In this document: piece by piece, positions 1 to 8,225 of the stretch
How positions within the stretch are numbered: position 1 is the stretch's first letter
Layout of the letters: each line of letters begins with the position of its first letter
Source: Bacteroidota bacterium
Lineage (GTDB): Bacteria; Bacteroidota; Bacteroidia; B-17B0; Aurantibacillaceae
DNA: 64,000 bases
Reading direction: 5' to 3'
Assembly (NCBI GenBank): GCA_018267825.1
Contig: JAFDXR010000003.1
Coordinates: 1 to 64,000 of the forward strand
Translations under genes and position numbers: made by a program
Notes under the pieces: generated by a model
The model's database searches: none
What the model was told of the DNA's origin: nothing
What the model saw: only the letters and a program-made list of their open reading frames with translations

Positions 1-229
1 CGAGCAGGATTGCAAACCTATAGCTGAGTATGAAACGGGCAAATAAATTCCACATAATTTATCGTACATAAATTATCAGCCCTCAAGATACATAAATTGA
101 AGCGTTGGGCAAAACCGGGTTCAATACGGATTTCTTAGTGTTCGGTCGCGCTTTTTCCGTGTCGGATATTTATTTATGAGGCATGCGCCGGAATATGCAA
201 ATTGCTTAGTAATTTCGCATAAATTCTGC

Positions 230-1300
230 ATGCACATGCTCTCACAAAACCCCAACAAATCTGTTATTTACTGGCTTCTTACAGGATGTTTCCTGGTGTA
301 TATCATGGTAGTAGTCGGTTGCATTACACGACTCACCCACTCCGGTTTATCCATTACCGACTGGAGCTTTATGGGCAGTATTCCCCCGCTTACCGATGCC
401 GACTGGCACGAACGTTTCGCCAAGTACCAGGAAAGCCCGGAGTTTGTAAAGGTGAATTCCGCTATGACATTATCGGAGTTTAAACATATTTTCTTTTGGG
501 AGTACATTCATCGCATGATCGGGCGTACTATCATGTATGTATTTTCCTTAGGTCTGATCTGGTTTATTATCCGCAAAAAAATAAAAAAAGACATGTGGCC
601 GCAAATGATCCTGCTGTTCCTGATGGGGGCTATGCAGGCTGTGATCGGCTGGTGGATGGTATACAGCGGTTTACAGAGCAAGCCGGCAGTAAGTCATTAC
701 AGGCTGGCGGTGCATCTCATGAGTGCATTCACCCTGTTTGCATTTACATTCTGGTTTGCCCTCCGCCTTATTTATCCTTCAAACAATCCCGGTGAAACCA
801 ATGGTTATAAACTAAGGCTACCGTCCGTTATTCTATTTACCCTGCTCATTCTGCAGATCATCTACGGTGCATTTACAGCGGGTTATGTAGAAGGCGATGC
901 AGCACACATTCGTCCCGGGCAGATTTTCAATACCTGGCCAAAAATGGGTGAGGACTGGGTGCCTGAACAGGTGACCATGAAGGATACTTTCTTCCGGAAT
1001 TTCTTTGAGAATGCCAGCGGCATCCAGTTTGTGCACCGTACCCTGGCCATTGTTGTTGTACTCATGGTTTGCTTTCTGTGGTACAGGTCCAACAAACTCA
1101 CACTCAGCTCGCCGCAATACCGCGCCGTTACATGGCTTATCTATGGCATTACCATTCAATTTATCTTAGGTGTTTTCACCTTACTGTATCACGTGCCGGT
1201 GGTGCTTGGGGTGTTACACCAGACAGGCGCGTTCTTTCTCTTTGCCACCTGTATTTACCTGCTGTTTCATGTATTCAAAAAAACAGAATCAGCTGCATGA
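230..1300 (+). CDS. ctaA: Heme A synthase, COX15/CtaA family
   Basis: Integral membrane enzyme that oxidises the C8 methyl of heme O to the formyl group of heme A for aa3-type cytochrome oxidases. The product has about eight hydrophobic segments. It shows the family's conserved blocks: THSGLSITDW near residue 38, FFWEYIHRMIGR, VIGWWMVYSGL, and the later FVHRTLAIVV and VLHQTGAFF; the histidines in these blocks are the expected heme ligands. About 356 residues, normal for the family. The frame is open from 176, but the N-terminal extension looks non-native; ATG at 230 or 236 places the first membrane helix correctly. The stop overlaps the start of the RNase HI gene (ATGA). The call is secure; the exact start is not. 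Confidence 0.93.
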   Translation: MHMLSQNPNKSVIYWLLTGCFLVYIMVVVGCITRLTHSGLSITDWSFMGSIPPLTDADWHERFAKYQESPEFVKVNSAMTLSEFKHIFFWEYIHRMIGRTIMYVFSLGLIWFIIRKKIKKDMWPQMILLFLMGAMQAVIGWWMVYSGLQSKPAVSHYRLAVHLMSAFTLFAFTFWFALRLIYPSNNPGETNGYKLRLPSVILFTLLILQIIYGAFTAGYVEGDAAHIRPGQIFNTWPKMGEDWVPEQVTMKDTFFRNFFENASGIQFVHRTLAIVVVLMVCFLWYRSNKLTLSSPQYRAVTWLIYGITIQFILGVFTLLYHVPVVLGVLHQTGAFFLFATCIYLLFHVFKKTESAA

Positions 1301-1776
1301 ATAACATCGTAGAGATATACACCGATGGTGCGGCCTCTGGAAATCCCGGACCCGGCGGCTATGGCGTGGTAATGAAATACAAGGGCCAGCGCAAGGAAAT
1401 ATCGCAGGGTTTCAGACTCACGACCAACAACCGCATGGAATTGATGAGCGTGATTGTGGCACTCAATGCCCTCAAAAAAGAAGGCCTGCATGTGGTGGTT
1501 TACTCCGATTCTAAGTACGTGGTAGATGCCATTAACCTGGGCTGGCTCAATAACTGGGTGAAAATCGGGTTCAAGGCCAAAGCCAATGTCGATCTCTGGA
1601 AGCTCATGCTGGCAGTATTACGCAAACATTATGTGAAATTTGTGTGGGTCAAAGGCCATGCTTCCAATGTAGAAAACAACCGCTGCGATGAATTAGCCGT
1701 TGCTGCCTCCAGATCATCGAATCTCCTGATTGATGAAGGCTATGAAGCTTCACAAAAAAACGAAAAACAGCGGTGA
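1297..1776 (+). CDS. rnhA: Ribonuclease HI
   Basis: Endonuclease that cuts the RNA strand of RNA-DNA hybrids (R-loops, primers). The 159-residue product has the complete RNase H fold signature: YTDGAASGNPGPGG at the N-terminus, and catalytic Asp10, Glu48 (in NNRMELM), Asp71 (in YSDSKYVV) and Asp131 (in NNRCDELA), with the supporting His121 in VKGHASN. The start is the ATG overlapping the heme A synthase stop codon (ATGA), so the two are probably translationally coupled. A longer open frame from 1069 only shadows the upstream gene. No N-terminal hybrid-binding domain is present. Confidence 0.95.
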   Translation: MNNIVEIYTDGAASGNPGPGGYGVVMKYKGQRKEISQGFRLTTNNRMELMSVIVALNALKKEGLHVVVYSDSKYVVDAINLGWLNNWVKIGFKAKANVDLWKLMLAVLRKHYVKFVWVKGHASNVENNRCDELAVAASRSSNLLIDEGYEASQKNEKQR

Positions 1777-1853
1777 TTCCTTCGCCCGGAATAACGAAAC
1801 CAATGTACGCTGCGTCAGGAATCCAGCGTCCTAAAGCCTCAAGTCACTCTCCC

Positions 1854-2378
1854 CTAAAACCTGGAAAAACCATCCAGCTGCCAGTCTACAGCCTTTTTCG
1901 TTTCCTCATCCGTCAGCACATCTCCCTGATATAGCGTATCGACCCTGGAAATGGGTAACTTGTTGTGAAATACATGCATTTTGAGGTAATGCAGGATATT
2001 GGTAAGATGCTCCATGCCTCGCAGGTTTCCGGCCCTTCCCGTAGAAACGCCCACCAGGCATGCATCTTTATCGGCCCAGTATTTCGGGTTTACCGAATCC
2101 AGCAGAACCTTCAGAATTCCGGGGAAACTTCCGTTGTATTCCGGGGAAACAAAAATAAAACGTTGTACAGGGTCTATATATTCGTCGATAATGGCCTGCA
2201 TGCTTTCACTGCGTTTGCCATACAGATCGGTACTGAGTAAATCGGCCGGAAGGCGGTCGAGCGAAAGGTACCTGACCTCATAACCTCTGCCTGCCAGCAC
2301 CGAGGCATAGTATTTCGCTACCTTTTCCGTATTGCTCCCGGGCCTGTTTGTACCAGAAATTATTGTGAGTGAGGCCAT
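1854..2378 (-). CDS. NADPH-dependent FMN reductase family protein
   Basis: Flavodoxin-like-fold oxidoreductase of 174 residues, expected to bind FMN and reduce flavin, quinone or azo substrates with NAD(P)H. The phosphate-binding loop is visible as SGTNRPGSNTEKVA at residues 8-21, followed by the flavin-ring segment SPEYNGSFPGILK. Length matches the short YieF/ArsH-like branch. It stands alone, convergent with rnhA and divergent from the metallo-hydrolase at 2497. The substrate cannot be told from sequence. Confidence 0.85.
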   Translation of the reverse strand: MASLTIISGTNRPGSNTEKVAKYYASVLAGRGYEVRYLSLDRLPADLLSTDLYGKRSESMQAIIDEYIDPVQRFIFVSPEYNGSFPGILKVLLDSVNPKYWADKDACLVGVSTGRAGNLRGMEHLTNILHYLKMHVFHNKLPISRVDTLYQGDVLTDEETKKAVDWQLDGFSRF

Positions 2379-2496
2379 TAATTTATCAACATTTGCCAGA
2401 GTTTATTACCACGCCTGTTAAAAACTAAAAACAGATAAAAACCCTAAATAGGTTATTTTTACGAGATACAAATATTGCAATTTTTTTTAATAAAAA

Positions 2497-3177
2497 ATGA
2501 ACATTACGTACTATGGCCACTCCTGTTTTGGAGTGGAAATTAAAAACAAACATTTGGTGTTCGATCCGTTTATTTCACCGAATGAGCTGGCCAAAAACAT
2601 TGATGTAAACAACATAAAAGCTGATTATATCCTGATCAGCCACGGACACGAAGATCATATTGCCGATGCGGTAAGCCTTGCCAAACGTACCAAAGCCACC
2701 ATCATCTGCAACTGGGAGATTTATGTATGGCTGAGCAAACAGGGCGTTGAAAACATTCACCCGATGAATATCGGGGGGAAAGTGAAACTGGATTTCGGAA
2801 ATGTAAAATGCGTGTATGCCGCTCACAGCAGCGGATTGCCGGATGGCACTTATGGCGGAAACCCGATGGGATTTGTGGTAGAAAGCAGCGAAGGTAATTT
2901 TTACTACGCCGGCGACACAGCCCTCACCTACGATATGAAACTGATTGGTGAATACCGCAGCATTGACTTCGCCTTTTTACCGATCGGTGATAACTTCACC
3001 ATGGGTGTCGACAATGCCATTATCTGCACCGAGTTCATCAATTGTGGCGACATCATCGGTATGCACTACGATACCTTCGGCTTCATTAAAATTGACAAAG
3101 AAGAAGCCGTCCGGAAATTTGACTGGGCCGGCAAACGATTAACCCTGATGGAAATCGGGCAAACACTAACAAAATAA
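2497..3177 (+). CDS. Metal-dependent hydrolase, UPF0173 (metallo-beta-lactamase fold)
   Basis: A 226-residue member of the UPF0173/YtkL group of metallo-beta-lactamase-fold hydrolases, close to UlaG/RomA-like enzymes. The metal motif HxHxDH is seen as SHGHEDH (His49, His51, Asp53, His54). Later ligands are likely His in CVYAAHSS, Asp in YYAGDTALT and His in IGMHYDTF. No signal peptide, so cytoplasmic. The physiological substrate of the family is not established. A lone gene with an A/T-rich leader; the parA gene follows after a short palindrome. Confidence 0.88.
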   Translation: MNITYYGHSCFGVEIKNKHLVFDPFISPNELAKNIDVNNIKADYILISHGHEDHIADAVSLAKRTKATIICNWEIYVWLSKQGVENIHPMNIGGKVKLDFGNVKCVYAAHSSGLPDGTYGGNPMGFVVESSEGNFYYAGDTALTYDMKLIGEYRSIDFAFLPIGDNFTMGVDNAIICTEFINCGDIIGMHYDTFGFIKIDKEEAVRKFDWAGKRLTLMEIGQTLTK

Positions 3178-3182
3178 TGCGG

Positions 3183-3214
3183 AACCGCCCCCCGTGGGGC
3201 ACAGAACTATAAAA
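3183..3214. repeat. GC-rich palindrome in the parA leader
   Basis: A short hairpin (gcccc, loop ccgt, ggggc at 3187-3200) followed by cagaactataaaa lies directly before the parA start codon at 3217. It resembles the element at 11716-11738 (ggcccc, gct, ggggcc, then agagattata), so it is probably a copy of the same dispersed palindromic element and not a private parA operator. Confidence 0.45.
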
Positions 3215-3216
3215 CT

Positions 3217-4053
3217 ATGGGAAAAATCATTGCAATTGCAAATCAAAAAGGTGGAGTTGGCAAAACAACAACGGCAATCAACCTGGCAGCCTCCCTGGCT
3301 GTGCTTGAATATAAAACCCTCCTGATTGATGCCGATCCTCAGGCAAACTCAACCAGTGGCGTTGGCATTGAGCCGAAGAATGTGAAGTCGGGATTGTATG
3401 AATGCGTGATCGACAGTAAAAATCCGAAAGACGTGATCCTGGAAACAGAGACTCCGAATCTTTACCTGTTGCCTACCAATACCGACCTCGTGGCTATTGA
3501 GCTGGAGATCGTCAATATGCCGAACCGCGATTTTATGATGAAAAATGCGCTGGCCAAGATCAAGAACGATTACGATTTCATCATCATTGATTGCTGCCCT
3601 TCCCTGGGACTCACCGTGATCAACTCCCTGGCCGCAGCCGACAGTGTAATCATTCCTGTACAATGCGAATACTTTGCACTCGAAGGTATGGGCAAATTGC
3701 TCCAGACCATCAAGCTGGTTCAATCACACATCAATCAGAACCTCGATATCGAAGGCGTACTGCTCACCATGTACGATCCGCGCCTGAAACTGGCCAACCA
3801 GGTGGTAGAAGAAGTGAAAATGCATTTCCAGAATATGGTATTCAACACCATTATTCAGCGTAACACCAAACTGGCTGAAGCGCCGAGCTTCGGAAAAACC
3901 ATCATCATGCACGATGCCGTTGGTAAAGGTTCTGTGAACTACCTCAATATGGCACGTGAACTGCTGCAACGCAACGGGCTTACAAAAATCAGCGACGACG
4001 ACCGCACGCTGAATATGAACGAAGAAGAAACCGAACTGAAAGAAGATTTTTAA
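3217..4053 (+). CDS. parA: Chromosome partitioning ATPase ParA (Soj)
   Basis: Deviant-Walker ATPase that moves ParB-parS complexes along the nucleoid during chromosome segregation. The 278-residue product carries the signature ANQKGGVGKTTTAIN at residues 8-22 (both the signature Lys11 and the P-loop Lys16), the Walker A-prime DADPQANST and Walker B IIIDCCPSLG. The length of the core matches chromosomal Soj proteins; the acidic tail (DDDRTLNMNEEETEL) is extra. parB follows after 63 bp in the same direction, the usual chromosomal arrangement. No helix-turn-helix extension of the plasmid type is seen. Confidence 0.95.
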   Translation: MGKIIAIANQKGGVGKTTTAINLAASLAVLEYKTLLIDADPQANSTSGVGIEPKNVKSGLYECVIDSKNPKDVILETETPNLYLLPTNTDLVAIELEIVNMPNRDFMMKNALAKIKNDYDFIIIDCCPSLGLTVINSLAAADSVIIPVQCEYFALEGMGKLLQTIKLVQSHINQNLDIEGVLLTMYDPRLKLANQVVEEVKMHFQNMVFNTIIQRNTKLAEAPSFGKTIIMHDAVGKGSVNYLNMARELLQRNGLTKISDDDRTLNMNEEETELKEDF

Positions 4054-4116
4054 TTCACAGCGAAAAAGATAACTGCAGCCTGCTGCATACCCGAACCAAA
4101 AAAGAAAGACGAGACC

Positions 4117-5010
4117 ATGAGCACAAAAAAACCGGCATTAGGAAGAGGATTAAGCGCATTACTGGAAAATGCCAAAACGGATATTACAACACGCCAGAAC
4201 GGGGAAAACGCCCCGGTAGTAGGCACAGTAGCCAATATCAAGGTAAAACTGATTGAAACCAATCCATACCAGCCACGTACCAATTTCGAAGAGATTGCTT
4301 TGCAGGAATTATCTGATTCCATTAAACAGCACGGCATTATTCAACCCATCACGGTTCGTAAACTGGGATACGACAAATATCAGCTCATTTCCGGTGAACG
4401 TCGTTTCCGCGCTTCGCAGATGGCGGGCCTTACCGAAGTACCGGCTTATATCCGCATTGCCGACGACCAGGCTATGCTGGAAATGGCGCTCATCGAAAAC
4501 ATTCAGCGCGAAGATCTCGACCCTATTGAAGTATCGCTGAGCTACAAACGCCTGATCGATGAGTGTAACCTGACCCAGGAACAACTGAGTGAAAAAGTAA
4601 ACAAGCAACGTAGTACCGTGACCAATTACCTGCGCCTGCTCAAGTTACCAGCCGAAATTCAGAAAGCCCTGCGCGACAAAGACCTGACCATGGGACATGC
4701 CCGCGCCCTGATCAATATAGACAACCCTGATAAACAACTGGCCATTTTTGCCATGGCACTGGAAAATAATTTATCGGTTCGCCAGATTGAAGAACTTGCC
4801 CGTGGTGAAAAATTAGCATTCACCCCGAAAACCACACGCATCGAAAAGCCGCTGAGTATCGAAGACAAACAGGTATCTAAAAAACTGGAACAGATTTTCA
4901 GCAAATCATACAACTTTAAACGCAATGCCAAAGGCGGTGGTACATTAACATTGTCATTCAGCAACGATACTGAGCTGGAACATATCCTTTCTTTTTTTGA
5001 CATTAATTAA
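4117..5010 (+). CDS. parB: Chromosome partitioning CTPase/DNA-binding protein ParB (Spo0J)
   Basis: Binds parS sites, spreads as a CTP-dependent clamp and partners ParA. The 297-residue product starts with the ParA-interacting motif KPALGRGLSALLEN, then the ParB/Srx nuclease-like domain with ETNPYQPRTNFEE and the CTP-binding GERRFRASQMAG and ENIQREDLDPIE motifs. A helix-turn-helix follows (LTQEQLSEKVNKQRSTVTNY) and a C-terminal dimerisation segment. Paired with parA upstream and closed by a hairpin terminator at 5024. I saw no perfect parS palindrome in the window by eye. Confidence 0.95.
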   Translation: MSTKKPALGRGLSALLENAKTDITTRQNGENAPVVGTVANIKVKLIETNPYQPRTNFEEIALQELSDSIKQHGIIQPITVRKLGYDKYQLISGERRFRASQMAGLTEVPAYIRIADDQAMLEMALIENIQREDLDPIEVSLSYKRLIDECNLTQEQLSEKVNKQRSTVTNYLRLLKLPAEIQKALRDKDLTMGHARALINIDNPDKQLAIFAMALENNLSVRQIEELARGEKLAFTPKTTRIEKPLSIEDKQVSKKLEQIFSKSYNFKRNAKGGGTLTLSFSNDTELEHILSFFDIN

Positions 5011-5023
5011 CCTGAAAATCACG

Positions 5024-5058
5024 AACAGGAAGTTTAATTTTACTTCCTGTTTTCATTT
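5024..5058 (+). terminator. Intrinsic terminator after parB
   Basis: A perfect 10-bp stem (aacaggaagt at 5024-5033, acttcctgtt at 5042-5051) with an 8-base loop, followed by a T-rich tail. It begins 13 bp after the parB stop codon, as expected for a Rho-independent terminator of parAB. Confidence 0.75.
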
Positions 5059-5703
5059 GTGGGCAATCAATTAACATACACCAGCCGGATACATCATTTT
5101 TCCGGTTCATTGTTGGCGGCAGCGCCAACAATTTTTTTATGGATGCTACTCTGCCTGTTGTTGTTTTCACCCGCCATCAGCCGGGCTCAGCAGGATAGTA
5201 CGGAAACTACGCAAACAGAGGATGCCGCGGCGAAAGCCCTTAAAAAAGCAAAGCGCAAAGCCATTTACGGCGATGCCCGCAAAGCAACCATCATGAGTGC
5301 CTGCTTTCCCGGACTTGGACAGATTTATAACCGCAAATACTGGAAAGCCCCGATTATTTATGCAGCGATGGGCGGACTCATATACTGGGGTACCGACAGT
5401 CAACAGCAATACGAGAAATACAGCAACAACCTGAAACTGCAGGTTCAGTATGGCTACAACAATACACTCTATAATCAGGACCAGCTGGTGATTTTAAAAA
5501 ATCAGTATAAAAAATACCGCGATTATGCCATTATGGGTACCGCACTGGTATACCTGCTCAATGTGGTAGACGCCAATGTGGATGCGCATCTCAAAACATT
5601 CGATGTAAGCAACGACCTGGGGCTTCAGATTAAACCATACACAGATTTCGGTTATAAAAACACCATTCACTCCGGACTCACATTCCGCTTAACCTTTAAA
5701 TAA
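5059..5703 (+). CDS. DUF5683 domain-containing membrane/secreted protein
   Basis: Conserved Bacteroidota protein of unknown function, about 186-214 residues. It has a hydrophobic N-terminal segment ending in FSPAISRAQ that looks like a Sec signal peptide, then a lysine/alanine-rich stretch and the DUF5683 core ATIMSACFPGLGQIYNRKYW, two further hydrophobic segments and a C-terminal strand FRLTFK typical of envelope proteins. The listed GTG start is the longest option. A more likely start is the ATG at 5143, because a second hairpin-plus-T-run (5112-5138) lies inside the extension. It sits between parB and dapB, only 5 bp before dapB, and may be cotranscribed with dapB and the signal peptidase genes. 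Confidence 0.75.
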   Translation: MGNQLTYTSRIHHFSGSLLAAAPTIFLWMLLCLLLFSPAISRAQQDSTETTQTEDAAAKALKKAKRKAIYGDARKATIMSACFPGLGQIYNRKYWKAPIIYAAMGGLIYWGTDSQQQYEKYSNNLKLQVQYGYNNTLYNQDQLVILKNQYKKYRDYAIMGTALVYLLNVVDANVDAHLKTFDVSNDLGLQIKPYTDFGYKNTIHSGLTFRLTFK

Positions 5704-5708
5704 AAACC

Positions 5709-6416
5709 ATGAAAATTGCATTGCTTGGCTACGGCAAAATGGGGAAAGAAATTGAACAGATTGCCGTGAACAGAGGCCATGAAATTATACTGAAAGTGGG
5801 TAAATCGAACGCAGATACCATTTCGCCCGAAGAACTTCGCAAAGCAGATGTAGCCATCGAATTCAGCACGCCACACACCGTTGTGAAAAACATTGAGCGT
5901 TGCCTGGACTCCGGAACACCGGTGGTAGTAGGCACTACCGGCTGGTACGAACAATTTGATGCTGTCAAAAAAAACTGCATGGCAAAAAACGGAAGTCTGT
6001 TTTATGCCACCAATTTCAGCCTTGGTGTCAACCTTTTCTTTAAAGTCAATGCATATCTCGCCGGCCTCATTAATAAATACCCGGAGTATGAAGTGAGCAT
6101 GGAAGAGATTCATCACATTCATAAACTTGATAAGCCAAGCGGTACAGCCATTACCCTGGCTGAGCAGGTTATTAAACACATCGACCGGAAAATACAGTGG
6201 AGCATTGAAGACCATAAGCCCGAAACACTTTTCATTAAAGATGTGCGTGAAGGCGAGGTTCCAGGCACACACATCATCAAATACAGTTCGGATGTCGACG
6301 ATATTGAGATCATGCACAAGGCGCACAATCGCAAAGGCTTTGCACTCGGTGCCGTGGTTGCCGCCGAATTTATTTACAATAAAAAAGGTATCTTTACGAT
6401 GCAGGATATTATATAA
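5709..6416 (+). CDS. dapB: 4-hydroxy-tetrahydrodipicolinate reductase
   Basis: Second committed step of the diaminopimelate/lysine pathway: NAD(P)H-dependent reduction of 4-hydroxy-tetrahydrodipicolinate. The 235-residue product has the Rossmann start ALLGYGKMGKEIE and the DapB catalytic signature EIHHIHKLDKPSGTA, with the catalytic His pair and Lys. Slightly shorter than the E. coli enzyme (273) but full length for the Bacteroidota form. It starts 5 bp after the DUF5683 gene and is followed 15 bp later by a signal peptidase gene, so an operon is likely. Confidence 0.95.
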   Translation: MKIALLGYGKMGKEIEQIAVNRGHEIILKVGKSNADTISPEELRKADVAIEFSTPHTVVKNIERCLDSGTPVVVGTTGWYEQFDAVKKNCMAKNGSLFYATNFSLGVNLFFKVNAYLAGLINKYPEYEVSMEEIHHIHKLDKPSGTAITLAEQVIKHIDRKIQWSIEDHKPETLFIKDVREGEVPGTHIIKYSSDVDDIEIMHKAHNRKGFALGAVVAAEFIYNKKGIFTMQDII

Positions 6417-6431
6417 CACAAAAACGATTCT

Positions 6432-8183
6432 ATGGGAAATATCATTTTTTTAGTACTCATCCTTGTTTCTTATGCCGGACTGTATAAACTCTTCGAAAAA
6501 GCCGGTTTACCAGCCTGGAAAGCCCTGATCCCGGTCTACAATTTTTGTGTGACCTCCAAACTCATTGATAAACCATGGTGGTGGGGATTAATTATGATCG
6601 TGCCGGGTGTAAACCTCATCATGTATGGTGTTTACGGATTCAACCTGGCCCGTGCCTTCGGCAAACGTACCACCAACGACCTGCTCTTTGCCTCTCTCCT
6701 GCCCTACATCTTCTTTGTAAAAATCGGGTTCGATAAAAACGCAAAGTTCATTGGTGTGAAAGACATCAAAACAGAATCGGCGCTCGTTAAAAACTGGCTC
6801 GACCCTATTATTTTCGCTGTTGTTGCGGCCTCCATCATCCGTACCTTTTTCTTTGAAGCATTTACCATCCCAACATCCTCCCTCGAAAAATCATTGATGG
6901 TAGGCGATTTTCTTTTTGTAAATAAAGTATGCTATGGAGCCAAGGTACCGCAAACCCCCATCTCTTTCCCGTTTGCACATCATACACTTCCGTTTACACA
7001 AAGCACCAAATCGTACCTCGAATGGATCAAGCTGCCATATTTCCGCCTGCCGGGTTACAGCTCCCCTAAAAACGGCGAGATAGTTGTATTCAATTATCCC
7101 GATGGAGATACGGTGGCCGTAGGTTGCCAGGATCGTAGCTATTATCAGCTGGTGCGTGACTATGGCTATTCCAATATTCATAACCCGCATTTCATTGTCG
7201 GGAATTCCGAAGATTCTAAACCTGTTGGCGATATTGTAGCCCGCCCGGTCGACAAACGTGAACACTATGTAAAACGTTGCGTAGCTATTGCAGGCGATAA
7301 ATTCGAAATCAAAGATGGCGAAATTTACATCAACGATCAGAAACAGGCTATGCCTGAAAAAGCCCAGCATTTCTACATTGTAAAAACACAGGGCATGGTG
7401 TTTGGAACAGTCGATTTTGATCAGAACGGACAAGCATATAACCCAAAGATGAACTTCGAACTACTCGATAAATTCGACATCAATGTGCCTGAAGCCGGTA
7501 TCTATAATGTTCGTCGCGACACCATGTTTTATATGCTGAACATGCCGGCCGATGTTGCTAACGAAGTAAAAGCATACCCAGGCGTATTATCTGTTACAAA
7601 GATGATAAGCCCTAAAGGCGAGTTTAATAAAGATATTTTTCCGCACAGCACACGTTACCCATGGAATAACGATAACTATGGTCCTCTCGTGATTCCGAAA
7701 GCAGGCGCTACAGTTCAGATCGACACAGGTAACATCTGTATCTATGAAAAAATACTGAGCACTTACGATGATGGCATTCACCAGATCACACGCAATGGCG
7801 CACAGGTATTATACGACGGAAAACCCCTGACATCCTATACGTTCAAACAGGACTACTACTGGATGATGGGAGATAACCGCCATAATAGTGCCGACTCCCG
7901 CTTCTGGGGATTTGTACCGTTTGATCACGTGGTAGGTCGCCCGGTATTTGTATGGTTCAGCATGAAAGATCCGAAGAACAACCCTGTCAGCGGTTCAAAT
8001 CTCCTCGGTTCTTTATTTAAAAATTCCAAAGAAGGCAAATTCCGCTGGGAACGTTTTATGTGTTATGTGGGTGAAGACGGCCTCGTATCCTGGAAAATTC
8101 CGGTATTCGCCCTCATTGCGCTGATCTGGGCATACAGCTACTGGAGTAAAAAACGCAAGGCACCGGCACGACAGAAAAAATAA
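6432..8183 (+). CDS. lepB: Type I signal peptidase, long form with N-terminal membrane domain
   Basis: Cleaves Sec/Tat signal peptides at the periplasmic face of the inner membrane (peptidase family S26). At 583 residues it is much longer than E. coli LepB (324). Residues 1-105 hold two or three hydrophobic segments of the kind annotated as a signal-peptidase N-terminal or DUF5684-like domain. The transmembrane anchor follows at 123-142. The catalytic Ser150 lies in IPTSSLEKSLMVGDF, where the usual Met after Ser is Leu; the general base Lys281 lies in YVKRCVAIAGD. Box E is GDNRHNSADSRFWGFVP. A large insertion separates Lys281 from box E, and a last membrane helix closes the protein. A second S26 peptidase gene follows 42 bp downstream. 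Confidence 0.93.
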   Translation: MGNIIFLVLILVSYAGLYKLFEKAGLPAWKALIPVYNFCVTSKLIDKPWWWGLIMIVPGVNLIMYGVYGFNLARAFGKRTTNDLLFASLLPYIFFVKIGFDKNAKFIGVKDIKTESALVKNWLDPIIFAVVAASIIRTFFFEAFTIPTSSLEKSLMVGDFLFVNKVCYGAKVPQTPISFPFAHHTLPFTQSTKSYLEWIKLPYFRLPGYSSPKNGEIVVFNYPDGDTVAVGCQDRSYYQLVRDYGYSNIHNPHFIVGNSEDSKPVGDIVARPVDKREHYVKRCVAIAGDKFEIKDGEIYINDQKQAMPEKAQHFYIVKTQGMVFGTVDFDQNGQAYNPKMNFELLDKFDINVPEAGIYNVRRDTMFYMLNMPADVANEVKAYPGVLSVTKMISPKGEFNKDIFPHSTRYPWNNDNYGPLVIPKAGATVQIDTGNICIYEKILSTYDDGIHQITRNGAQVLYDGKPLTSYTFKQDYYWMMGDNRHNSADSRFWGFVPFDHVVGRPVFVWFSMKDPKNNPVSGSNLLGSLFKNSKEGKFRWERFMCYVGEDGLVSWKIPVFALIALIWAYSYWSKKRKAPARQKK

Positions 8184-8225
8184 ACACGAAGCTCCCCCTT
8201 ATACGGAGAGTCCAGCACATGCACC

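Noticed and set aside
3217-5010. parS site near parAB
   Set aside because: I searched by eye for the TGTTTCACGTGAAACA-type palindrome here and in other intergenic regions and saw no convincing match; a computed scan allowing mismatches would decide.
5667-6419. 250-codon open frame on the minus strand opposite dapB
   Set aside because: It mirrors dapB, whose catalytic motifs are intact; the translation has no recognisable domain.
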